DNA of 64,000 nt from Chamaecrista fasciculata. Its lineage: Eukaryota; Streptophyta; Magnoliopsida; Fabales; Fabaceae. The stretch is taken from positions 3,927 to 67,926 of the forward strand of contig QANZ01030550.1 of the NCBI GenBank assembly GCA_003254925.1, written 5' to 3'. Numbering within the stretch: the stretch's first letter is position 1; the number at the start of each line of letters is the position of its first letter. The translations under genes were made by a program, and so were the position numbers. This document shows, one piece after another, positions 35,646 through 46,253 of the stretch. The notes under the pieces were generated by a model. That model was not told where the DNA came from. It saw nothing but the letters and a program-made list of their open reading frames with translations, and ran no database searches.

Positions 35646-37690
35646 AGAATCATTCATTGATGCAATATAATGCGTATTAAAATTATGAGCACATGTTGGG
35701 TTAGCGCCAACATTATTGCTATAAGAGTGAAGCTTGGAGATCTACTTCCGCAATCCCCATATCAACTTAGTATCAACGAGAGTGACTTAAGCATCACTAG
35801 TCAACAAATTTAAAGAATTCAAATAATTTAGTGAACTCAATTACATCATCCCAATTACCATTCTCCCACATTTTCAAAGTTGCATTGTCCTCAATGCTAA
35901 AAACCAAAAATATATAGAGAAATGGTAAATGAAACTTTAGAAAGTGTTGAGAATATGATTCAAAAATAATTAATTATATTTTGTCATCACATTCAATTAT
36001 TATTTTATTTTCTTTTAGTTGTTATCAAGTCCACTTATTTAGGAAGATTATTATGAATTATATTTTTTACTATGTTAAACCTTGTTTGAGATATATCATA
36101 TATCTCAGACTTTGGATTGATTTTAAAATATTTAATTAAAATTTTTAAATATTTTCAATTCATGTATTTTTTTTATATATAATAGGGTTTTTCTGATTAA
36201 ATATATAGAGAAATTCACCTTCATAAAATCCCAATAGAAAATTTTCCCATGGGCTCTCACTCTAAATTAAATATTATCCTCAATGTTAAGGACAAAAAAG
36301 AATAAAAAAGTAAAGACCTAAGAAACTTCAATGAATTTTGTGGCTCCAAATGCATGAAGAAATTGAGAGAGAATAATTTCAACGTGAAAATGAAAAGACC
36401 TACTGACATTCGACTTGGGAAGTAGGAGGGATATTGACCATTTGGTGTTAGCTGTCATCCATTGAAGTTTTATTTTCAATTTAGTTTTTCTACATTGTGA
36501 AAGTGTTTTTTTTTTTTTTTGTAAAAAATGAGTAGCTTAAGCATTAGTGATTCAAGGATTAAAAAATGAGTAGCTTAATGTTTTTTTACACAAATTTCGA
36601 GTTCCAAATACCTAATCCAAGGATTAAAAAATGAGTAGCTTAAGCATTAGTGATTCAGGCCAAAAAGCATTAGTGATCTACCCATACATTTCTAATAAAT
36701 TTTGATTAAATTAAAATAGTACAAACAAATTACTATATATAAATCATATATATTATCTGTTATTGGTATTCAAGAATTCCTTTAGGATGTACCGGAAAAA
36801 GAAAAAAAAAAAAAAGAATTCCTAAGTAGATGTGGTAGGTAGGCATGCAGCCACATTTTTAGATAAGTAGAATGACAGGTGAGAAGGACATTTAAAGAAA
36901 AGTATACCATTTTTAAACCCTAAAAATTGTACACAATAATTGAACGTAAGATATAAATTTAAAGTTTAATGGCCTATCATATTTTTTTAAAGAAAAGTAT
37001 ACAATTTTTTAAATTATATTATAAAAAAAATCTTTCGGCCAAAAAAAAATCTAATGAGATTTACAACCATTTAGATTACTCTAAATTAATAGTATAAAGG
37101 AGAATAAAATATAAATAATATTATGGTCCAATCATAATTAAATTATATGTAAAATCACTCTTGATACCCCAAAGTATGAGATGACTTTAAGTTGTACCCT
37201 CAAAGTTTTTTTAAGTCAATTGTACTTACATTTTTTTTTCTTTTGTTTTTGTGTCAATTGTACCCTTAATTTATAGTACAATTGATTCAAATGTGAAAAA
37301 TTCATTGATGTGAAAAAATTGTTGATGAGAGTACACTCTATGGACGTACTCCCATAAAAAATTGTACCCTTGTATGTGAAAAATTTACTCTATGGAAATG
37401 ATGGGAGTCAATGATGGGAGTACACATGATGGACATCCATGGAGTCAAAGGTTGTGGAGTACGTCCCTTTGACACAATTTTTGAGCATGACACTCTATAC
37501 CATTAAGCAATTGGAAATGATGGGAGTACACTCCTATTTATAGGAGACAACGATATGTGAGCATGACAACCTTTGTTGAAGATGGTTATTACAAGTATTA
37601 ATGTATACAATGGTATGTCCGTTGGAAATAAATGGTATCGAGCTTGATAACCTATATGTTCTTCTATATAACCGCTATTTATTGTTTTGT
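35646..37690. other. AT-rich region with a short repeated phrase and a half MITE
   Basis: The phrase AAAAAATGAGTAGCTTAA occurs at about 36524, 36561 and 36625, twice next to GCATTAGTGATTCA. About 37160-37330 is a half copy of the short MITE seen in the last actin intron (ACCCTCAAAGTTTTTTTAAG). No gene is seen. Confidence 0.45.
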
Positions 37691-38200
37691 TACTAAGCTT
37701 ATGTAAATGTTGAATGAGGAAAAGGTCCATTGCAACTTTTTATGAGACGAGAAAGAATGAGGACAATTCTTATTCATATAATGAGATCGAAATTTATTAT
37801 GTGTCACCTTGCGATGATGCTTGAAAGATTTTTAGTTTTGAGTTAATAGACAATCATTTGTATAACATCATAAAAGGCCCAAACTCATTCACAAGCTTAA
37901 GAATAGTTGATGGTATAATTTATGGTATTTACCCCACTTTTAAAGATGCATGTTTTTTGTTGGGGCTTCTTGATGATTCTAAGGAGTATATCGATGTGAT
38001 TAATGAAGTAATTAAGTCTTTGGTAATCTAGGGACGGTCTATCAATGCTAACTTTTCTCAAACATGTTACTTAGAAGTAGTGTGTCCAGAGCCCTCTATG
38101 TTTGGGATCATACTTGGATGCATTTAGCATATGATAGTTTAATCAAGTAGAGACACATTTTTGAGAATCCATGTATAAGATCTTTGTATTTCTTTTTATT
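37690..38200 (+). pseudogene. Decayed Helitron helicase fragment
   Basis: One plus-strand frame reads DNHLYNIIKGPNSF, LRIVDGIIYGIYPTFKDACF and LLGLLDDSKEYIDVINEV, the conserved middle of plant Helitron Rep/helicase proteins (usual form: ...YPTFKEAC.ALGLLDDDKEW). A second frame about 100 nt further reads VWDHTWMHLAYD, matching the next conserved block. At least one stop and one frame change separate them, so it is a relic. Neither Helitron end was found. Confidence 0.7.
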
Positions 38201-40490
38201 TATAGACAGAATGCTAACCTTTTCTGTCTGTCAAATTACATAAAAAACATGTCTAATTTATTATTAAGGGATGAACTTAATTATGATAGGTCCATGCTGA
38301 GGAGTGTGTATTTATCTTTGCTTTAATTTCTTCTATAATTGATGAGTAAACAAACATTTTCAATATCATAACAAAGGCTGTAAGTAATGGTAATAGAGGT
38401 GTATTTTTTGTCAATAATTTTTGAGGACTTATTAGAAAAACATTTTCGTGTAACACCCTAACATTTTCTCTTCGTTCCCAAGGTGATATTGTTCGGGCAT
38501 GTATCACATTCACTATTTGTTATTAGTTATATTTCAACCCATAATAAATATGCTTCATTTACATCTATTTACATCTATTTACATTACTTTTGATCATCGA
38601 TATATATATATAGGTCAAAGTGTAGTTTTAGTTCCTTATCTATAGAGTAAGTTGCAATTTAGTCCTTTATCCTGTTTTTTTTTTTACAATTTTGGTTTCT
38701 CAAAAAAATTATTTACTCTTTGGTTTCAATGACTGGTGACCACATATATATTACAATAATTGAAGGTGAGCTCCAGGGAAAAGATTGAAGATTTTGATAT
38801 AAGCCACATTGACAATGAATCACCTAACATTATATATGATGTTGTCTACGAAGAGGTCTTCCAAAATGTTAAATAATTGTTTATCCCATTCATTTCATTC
38901 TTGGAAATCAATATTTATTCTTTATATTATTCAATATGTTAATTTTCTTTTTCCACAAAATCAAGTTGAAATAATTAATTGGTATTTTATTTCAACATTT
39001 ATTAATAACATCAGTCATTTTCATAATCTCTATTGCTTATTAGACCATTTTTGCTGATGTGATGCGGCTTGCAGCCATGTTCTAATTATGTTATGAATAT
39101 ATGGAATTTAGTTGATAATGACAAAACCCTATTTTTTCCCCGAATGTTTACTTCAAATTTCGTTTTAGTTCCTAATGTTTTTTTGTTCTATTTTGGTCTT
39201 TAATGTTCTCCAACAATTCCATTTTGGTTCTTAATGTTTTCTAATAAGTTTAACAATTGACCTCTAACTATTGAATATGGTCATATCTCTCTCATTTTAA
39301 CTGTGAATGTGACGAAATCAAAGTTTTGACCTACTATTGGGAGTACTACTTGACCATTTTTTCCTATGGCTCCAACTAGACAAAAACAAAAAAGTAATCT
39401 ATAGCTCAGTTTTGATCGCATTAGGAGTCGAAATGAGAAAGATATGACTAACTTCATGAAATGAGAGCTCCACTTTTGAGCCTTATTTCAAACTCGATTT
39501 AACCTTGTTTGTCAACAACCCCAATTGGCAAGAGAAAGAACTTATCAAGAGCAACTTATCACTTCAATTTTGTTACATTCAGACTTAAAATGAGAGAGAT
39601 ATGATCCTATTCAATAGTTAGAGATCATAATGGAATTGTTGGAAAATAATAGGTTAAATTACACTTTGGTACCTTGTGGTTTGGTCATATTTCACTTTGG
39701 TACTCTGTGGTTTAAAAAATGACACTTTGCTACCCTGTGGTATTCTCCATTAACGTACACTTTGGTACCCTTTGGAGCTATTTTGTAATTTTACTATAAC
39801 AAATTTTACAAAAATTACATATTGACCTAAAAAATGTTAGAATATTATTGAAAATAACTCGTACATTGAGGATATTAACATTACTTTTGCCTATATTAAA
39901 ATTAAAGAATATTTAAATAAAATATTGGTCCGTGGTCCCACAACATTAAATAATAGAATATTTATTCTGGTCCCAGAACATTTTCTTTCGGCCCAAATGG
40001 ACCCACAAATAATACATTTTTACTAATAATTGCTTTGAATAATTGGTAGTTGGTACAGGTGTGGGTAGATGTATCCATTTTTTTTTTGTTTCGGCCGAAG
40101 GGTAGATGGATCCATGTTTTTTTTTTTTTCGATAATAAGATGGATCCATTTACAGTATAGTGTAAGATAATCAAACAACCGAAATACTATAACATTGAAT
40201 TAATTATATTGAGTACCTAATTTTGCCATATCCTTGATCACTGCTGAGTCAAATTCTGGTGCCTAGGTCTTCCTCCCTATTCCCTTACAGTATAGTGGCT
40301 TTGATGGGTAGCACACAAAGATTAGGGTTAGAGAGGGTACCAATTTTGAACTTGACTAAAAGATAGGTGACCAAAAGTAAAAAAAAAAAAGATAACAGGA
40401 CCAAATTGAGATCCGAGCAAACAATATAGAATCAAAAGTGCACTTAGGCCAAAATTTAAATATAATCAATCACCAAATAATGGGCCTCTC
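38201..40490. other. Repeat-filled spacer upstream of chalcone isomerase
   Basis: Contains a single arm of the GGTCAAAGTGCA family (38613-38745), an imperfect inverted-repeat element at about 39120-39650 (TTTTAGTTCCTAATG ... GAGATCATAATGGAATTG), a single arm of the GGGTAAATTACACTT family abutting it (39653-39830), and a right arm of the GGTCAAAGTGCA family at 40340-40449. No gene is seen. Confidence 0.5.
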
Positions 40491-40505
40491 CTATATATAT
40501 ATAAT
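40491..40505 (+). promoter_or_regulatory. Candidate TATA box of chalcone isomerase
   Basis: CTATATATATATAAT lies about 85-95 bp before the start codon and is followed by a pyrimidine-rich leader with CTTCACACAACAATCAC, a plausible 5' UTR. A MITE arm ends about 40 bp upstream of it. Confidence 0.6.
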
Positions 40506-40586
40506 CCCTCTGGTTTCACATTTCTTCACACAACAATCACACCCTTCTCATAAACTCTTCCATCTCCTCCTTTAATTTGCTCAACC

Positions 40587-43500
40587 ATGGCCGCCCCAAC
40601 ATCATCTCTCACCGGAATCAAGGTCGAATTCTTGGAGTTTCCGGCGACAATAACACCGGCGGCCGGCCCAGTCAAGTCCTATTTTCTTGGTGGCGCAGGT
40701 TCTTGATGATTAATTATTATTTTTCATTTACTTGTTTATTGATATATTTTGCTTTTGTTTATTGGTAAATCAGTGTATATAATTATATATGGACTACATA
40801 TACATGTGCTCCACAGCTCCCCCAATAAAAATAAGGTTTAGATCGGTACTGAAATAATCTCTGAAGTTATAGGACATTTAGTCGAAATTAAGCAAATCAA
40901 CACAAAATAAAGTCAAAACCTCAAATTGGTCCAAAATATTTTATTTGTTTTAGATTGGTCCTACATATTTCTTCAATTTCTCAAATTGATCCCAAACTGA
41001 TAAATATATAGTCATATTTCTCTTGTTTCAAGTTCAAATGCAATGAATCCAAAGCTACAAGTCGCTTTTGATGAGCACTTTCTCTATCTAGTTAGGATCA
41101 CCAACAAATGATAACTAATCGGGTCCCGAAAAGTAGATTACTTGTTTGTAGTCAAATAAACAAAGTTGAACATATGTCTCTCATTTGAAGTCCGAATGTG
41201 TTGAGTTCGAAACAAATGAAACATTTAGAATCAATTTAGAATGTACCTATACATTTTGACTAATTTGAAATCTACCCTATTCATTTAGGACCAATTTGAA
41301 GTTTTGGCAAGAAAACAAGAGTGTAGAAAATGTTGAACCAATGTTTTCACACGATCATTTCTGTCTTAATTTTTTTTTTTAGAATTTTGAAAATGAACTT
41401 ATTTTTGCACTATCCTGTGATTATTTATATCAAACTAGTTTTGTGAATTATTAATAAAATAATATATATATATATATATATATTATGCAAATGGGCAGGA
41501 GTGAGAGGGCTGGACATTAATGGGACCTTCATAAAGTTCACAGGCATTGGAGTGTATTTGGAAGAAACAGCTTTGCCATCACTTTCCTCTAAATGGAAGG
41601 GAAAGACTGAGGATGAGTTGGTCAACTCCATTGACTTCTTCAGAGATATCATCACAGGTAATAATTATAGGGTAAATTACATTTTGGTACCCTGTGGTTT
41701 GACCCTATTTCACTTTGGTACCCTGTGGTTTGAAACTTGACATTTTGGTACCCTGTGGTATTCTCCATTAACACTTTGGTACCCTTTGGGTTTATTTTGT
41801 AATTTTAACCACAACAAACTTTACTAAAATTACATATTGACCCCAAATTTTTTTAAAAGTTTTCATTTTAGTCTCTAGATAATATGTATCCAGGGACCTA
41901 TTTGTAATTTTTGAAAATTTTTTGGGGTCAATATGTCATTTTTGCAAAATTTGTTATGGTTAAAATTACAAAATAACCCCACAGGGTACCAAAGTGTTAA
42001 TGGAGAATACCACAGGGTACCAAAGTGTAAAGTTTCAAACCACAGGGTACCAAAGTGAAATAGGATCAAACCACAGGGTACCAAAGTGTAATTTACCCCA
42101 ATTATATATTTATTAGTATTTATCATTCGTATTTATATTACTATATGTAATTTTCAGGTATTATGATAGTTGATCTTTCATAATTATTATATGTAAAAAA
42201 TATTAAGAAATTTAAAATTAATAAAAAAATTATCATAAGATAATACTAAAATTTCCCATAATTTCTTTTTAAGTTATTTTATAATTTAATAATTAAAAAT
42301 TATATTTTACATATATTATAGGTCAAAGTATACTTTTAGTCCTATAACTTTTATTCAGGTCTCAATTTGGTCACATTACTTTTTTTGTTGCACTTTTGGT
42401 CTCATGTTTTGCTCAGGTTGCAGATTTAGTCTCGTATCACTTTTGGTTTCATACTTTTTGGTCAGATTGCATAATTAGTCTCATATCTTTACAAAAAGTT
42501 ATACCGTCAATCACACCTGGCCTGATCTAAAGATATGTGACTAATTTTGCACCTAACCCAAAGACAATATGAGATCAATTTTACAACTTGTTCCAAAAAT
42601 ATAGAACCAAATGTATAACATGGGATTAAATCTGCAACCGAATCAAAGATATTAGACTAAAATTGCAACAAACAAAATTATGAAACTAAAGACCTCAACA
42701 AAAGTTATGGAATCAAAATATACTTTGACCTATATTATATATTTTAATGTATGCAAAATGGAATAGTTAGTATTATTGTCATTATTGGAGTGTCTTCGAA
42801 TTTTTGCAATTCACATTTTAATTTCAAAATATTTAATCAACTAAAAGTCAACCCTTTTTGTTGTTTCACCTAATTTTTAACTTATTTGAGAAAGATATAA
42901 AAATTAAATAAAAGCAAAATAGATTTGTTGTGACTTTTGTGACGTGGTGAGGCTGCTGACCGATGGGTGAAGCTGGCACGTCTTTTTTTTTTTTTTTTTN
43001 AATCAACTATTTTTGGACTAATAATTAGTATTCTTTCACTTTTATTTTTTGTGCCATTTAATTATATGAAAGAGTCTCTCAATTAAAATAGTTATATTTG
43101 TAAAGTTTTAAATTTGAAATTTAAGTTAAATTATATTAAAATATTTATTATTTAAATTAATCTTTTATTAGGTCGGTAGTCCACTGTTGCTACCTAATCT
43201 TTAATTTCAAGTATTTTTCAATGCGTTCAAACCATGGAATTTTAATTGAATGGAAATGCTAAAATCTTTAAATGATTTCAAAATCTTTAAATATTTATTA
43301 AATGACTTCTTTATATAGTTATGACTTTATTTCTGCAAGAATTTTAATATGTTGGGGCCAAAGACTTTATTATCTAAAATCTAAATAATAAATTTACCAA
43401 AATTGTCATTTTCTCCCGTCGTGGCTAGCTCAGTTCATAATTGGCTGATTCTACATACAATAATAAAAAACGAAATTATTGTTCATTATATATATTTAAG

Positions 43501-45496
43501 ACGTGACGTTTATTAATATAGCAGAAGAACTCGGATTTTTCTTATTAATTTATTTCACAGAATATATAATACCCACATAATATTGATTTTTTATTTTTCT
43601 AATTCATACCTCAAAAGAAAGATCATATTCTATATAGATGGTCAGCAAGCACCTTTTAACAAATCAAATAAAAGAAAACACAGAAATTCGTTGTGTAAAA
43701 AACCTGATAATTTTGTTTCTTACAACTTAAAACTATATATATATACAGAACTTAAACTAATTTGGATAACCACTATAATAGAATTTTCACTTATTTTGCG
43801 GTATTTTAAACTTTTGGGTAATCCACATACAGAGTTCAATTTATAATCCAATAATTAAAAAATAAAATCTTTAACTCCTAATAATATATGTTTAGAATAA
43901 TAATGAATATAATTAATGTTGTAATTTAAATTTTGCAGGTCCGTACGAAAAATTAATCCGAGGGTCAAAGATATTGCCACTGGCTGGTAAGGAATACGTA
44001 AGTAAGGTATCAGAAAATTGCGTTGCCCATTTGAAAACCGTTGGCACTTATAGTGACGAAGAAGAAAAAGCCGTTGCCAAATTTATTGAAGCCTTCCGGG
44101 AGCAACACTTCCCACCAGGCGCTTCTGTCTTTTATAGGCAATCACCCAAGGGAACCTTATCGGTTAGTAAAACCTATATCATGCTATATATATATATATT
44201 CTGTTTTATGAGAATATCTTTGGATATTGAAATTATTACATATTTTGACAAGTTATAGTTAGTTGAAGCAAAATAGGTATAGTTAGGTTACAATTGATGT
44301 TGAACGTTAGAAAACTTTTTATTGATATTTGAAAAAGAATGACAGTAAATTTAATTAAATTTCTAAGACAAAATTGAAGTTAAGAGTAAAGAGTTTGGTG
44401 AGTTTTTTCTTTGCCTAGTTGGGGCCATCAACAAATAAAGTTAAATCGGATTTGAAATTAGGCTGGAATGTGGACTTATCATTTCATGAAGTTGGTTATA
44501 TCTCTTTTGCTTTGAGTCCGAATGTAATAAAATTGAAGCTACTGATTATTCTTGACAAATTTTTTTATTTGTTCAGTTGGAGTTATCGACAAATGTGTCA
44601 AATAGTACTCCAAAAATGGGTATGGTCAAAACACTAATATCAAATTTGAGAGTACTATTTGACCTCGTTTGTCGATGACTTCAACTGGACATAAAAATAA
44701 CTCATCAAGAGTAACCCATACCTTTGATTTCGTTGCATCCAAATTTAAAACAAGAGAGATATGATCATCTTCATAAAATAAGAGACTCACTCTCGGACCT
44801 GATTTTGGGCCCAGTTTAATCTCATTTCTTAGCGACCTCAATTGGGAAGAGAAAGACCTCATCAATAACAATTTGTAGCTTTGATTTTGTCACATTCGGA
44901 CTTGAAACGAGAGAAATAAGATCATATTTATTAGTTAGGGACCAAAATGAAACCATTGGAAAACATTAAGGACCAAAACAAAATTTGGGGTAAATATTAA
45001 GGACCAAAATAGAGTTTTGACCATTTATTAAAGAATTAGAAGGTAAAGAAAGATAAATTCAAATTTTGTTATTAACTTATTATATATGTTTTCTTTTATC
45101 TCTAATCTCTAATTTTTTAAATAAATAAGTAGAAGATATCATAATTTCCTCTCTTTCTCTTCACTTTCTTCCATTATATTCTTATTCCAAATATATATAT
45201 AAGCGTTGATCAAGCCAAATTCTTTTAGAAAAAAAAAATAAATTCAAAGTGTTTGACATTTTCTTCAATCCCACGTACAGCTTAGTTTCTCTAAAGATGA
45301 GACACTTCCAAAGGATGAGGCTGTGACTATAGAGAACAAGCCATTGTCAGAGGCAGTGTTGGAGACAATGATCGGTGAACATGCTGTTTCTCCTGCTTTG
45401 AAACAAAGTTTGGCTTCTAGGTTGACCAAGTTATTCAATGAGGAGAATCACCAACCTCATGATTCTGTAATAACTGAAGCACCAAAAATTAATTAA
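40587..45496 (+). CDS. CHI: Chalcone-flavanone isomerase
   Basis: Exons 40587-40698, 41499-41657, 43939-44162 and 45281-45496 join in frame to 236 aa. Hallmarks: [65 protein letters not shown] and [12 protein letters not shown]. The catalytic and substrate-site residues known from alfalfa CHI map to Arg40, Thr52, Tyr110, Asn117, Thr194 and Met195, all present. The enzyme closes the C ring of naringenin chalcone to (2S)-naringenin, the second committed flavonoid step, in the cytosol near the ER. The Thr-Met pair is the one usually quoted for type II enzymes, which also use 6'-deoxychalcone. The C-terminal tail after NEE is longer and more polar than in alfalfa. Introns 1 and 2 carry MITEs. The stop codon lies inside a MITE target-site duplication. 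Confidence 0.97.
40911..41316. mobile_element. MITE-like inverted-repeat element in CHI intron 1
   Basis: The left end GTCAAAACCTCAAATTGGTCC mirrors the right end GGACCAATTTGAAGTTTTGGC, with further mirrored ATTGGTCC units. Same family as in glucanase intron 1. TSD was not found. Confidence 0.7.
41670..42098. mobile_element. GGGTAAATTACACTT-family MITE in CHI intron 2
   Basis: Long, nearly perfect arms: GGGTAAATTACATTTTGG with repeated GGTACCCTGTGG units, mirrored to ...GTGTAATTTACCC. Flanks TAATTATA (41662-41669) and CAATTATA (42099-42106) match at 7 of 8. It begins only 12 bp after the exon 2 donor. Confidence 0.78.
42321..42730. mobile_element. GGTCAAAGTGCA-family Mutator-like MITE in CHI intron 2
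   Basis: Arms GGTCAAAGTATACTTTTAG and mirrored ...AATATACTTTGACC. Exact 9-bp flanks TATATTATA lie at 42312-42320 and 42731-42739. It sits about 220 bp after the previous MITE. Confidence 0.85.
44400..45022. repeat. Repeat-derived DNA in CHI intron 3
   Basis: The right end (GGACCAAAATGAAACC, then GACCAAAATAGAGTTTTGACC) is that of the GGTCAAAACT-type repeats at 16632-17225 and 61212-61673. The interior has several mirrored 'gagagatatgatcat' and 'gttggagttatcgaca' units. The left end is not resolved. Confidence 0.5.
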
Positions 45497-45855
45497 GGCT
45501 AAAGTGTATTTTGATCATATAACTTTTGTTCAGATCTCAATTTGGTTATATAACCTTTTTTGTTGCACCTTTGGTTCCATATTTTTGGGTCATGTTGCAG
45601 AATTGGTCTCATATCTTTAGGTCATGTGCATAATTAGTCTCATATCTTTTAGTCAAGTAGGACTAACAATGAAATTTTTTATAAAGATACGAGACTAATT
45701 CTTCAATTTGATCAAAAGATATGAGACCATAAGTGATTCGAGACCAAATCTATATAACTTGAACAAAAGATATAGGACCAAAAGTGCAACAAAAAAGTTA
45801 TGGGACCAAATTGTGACTTGAGAAAAAGTTATGAGACTAAATGTACACTTTGACC
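45497..45855. mobile_element. GGTCAAAGTGCA-family MITE directly after the CHI stop codon
   Basis: The 359-bp element runs GGCTAAAGTGTATTTTG ... ATGTACACTTTGACC. Exact 9-bp flanks ATTAATTAA lie at 45488-45496 and 45856-45864. The left copy contains the last two codons and the stop of chalcone isomerase, so the insertion was at the stop codon and the element is now the start of the 3' UTR. Confidence 0.88.
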
Positions 45856-46253
45856 ATTAATTAATATCTATATAATTTACCTACAAGGTGATCCTTCGTA
45901 TGGGTAGAGAGATATTTGTGGCTTTAATTAATAATCTACACTTTTGACTAGTTTTACAAGCCAATGGAATGTTGTAGCGTATTTTATTGCATGCTGCGCT
46001 AGCTTGAGAAGTGATTAATTAATGTACGCATGTAGCTAGTTATCCCTACTTTTTCTATCATGTTTGAGTATATTATTACTAAGAAAGTTTCAAAAATAAG
46101 GCCGGCCATGTTTAATTTTCTTTTTAATTTCTTTCTGTGTATTATAATAAATTTTAAAATTTTAAGAGTATATATTATCTTAATAATAGATTTTGTATGA
46201 ATAATTTATATCACTAAACTAAGATATGATAGAAAGCATAAAAGGATTAAATG
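45856..46253. other. CHI downstream flank
   Basis: AT-rich with no gene. The original CHI 3' UTR resumes here after the MITE; a poly(A) signal cannot be fixed by eye. Confidence 0.4.
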
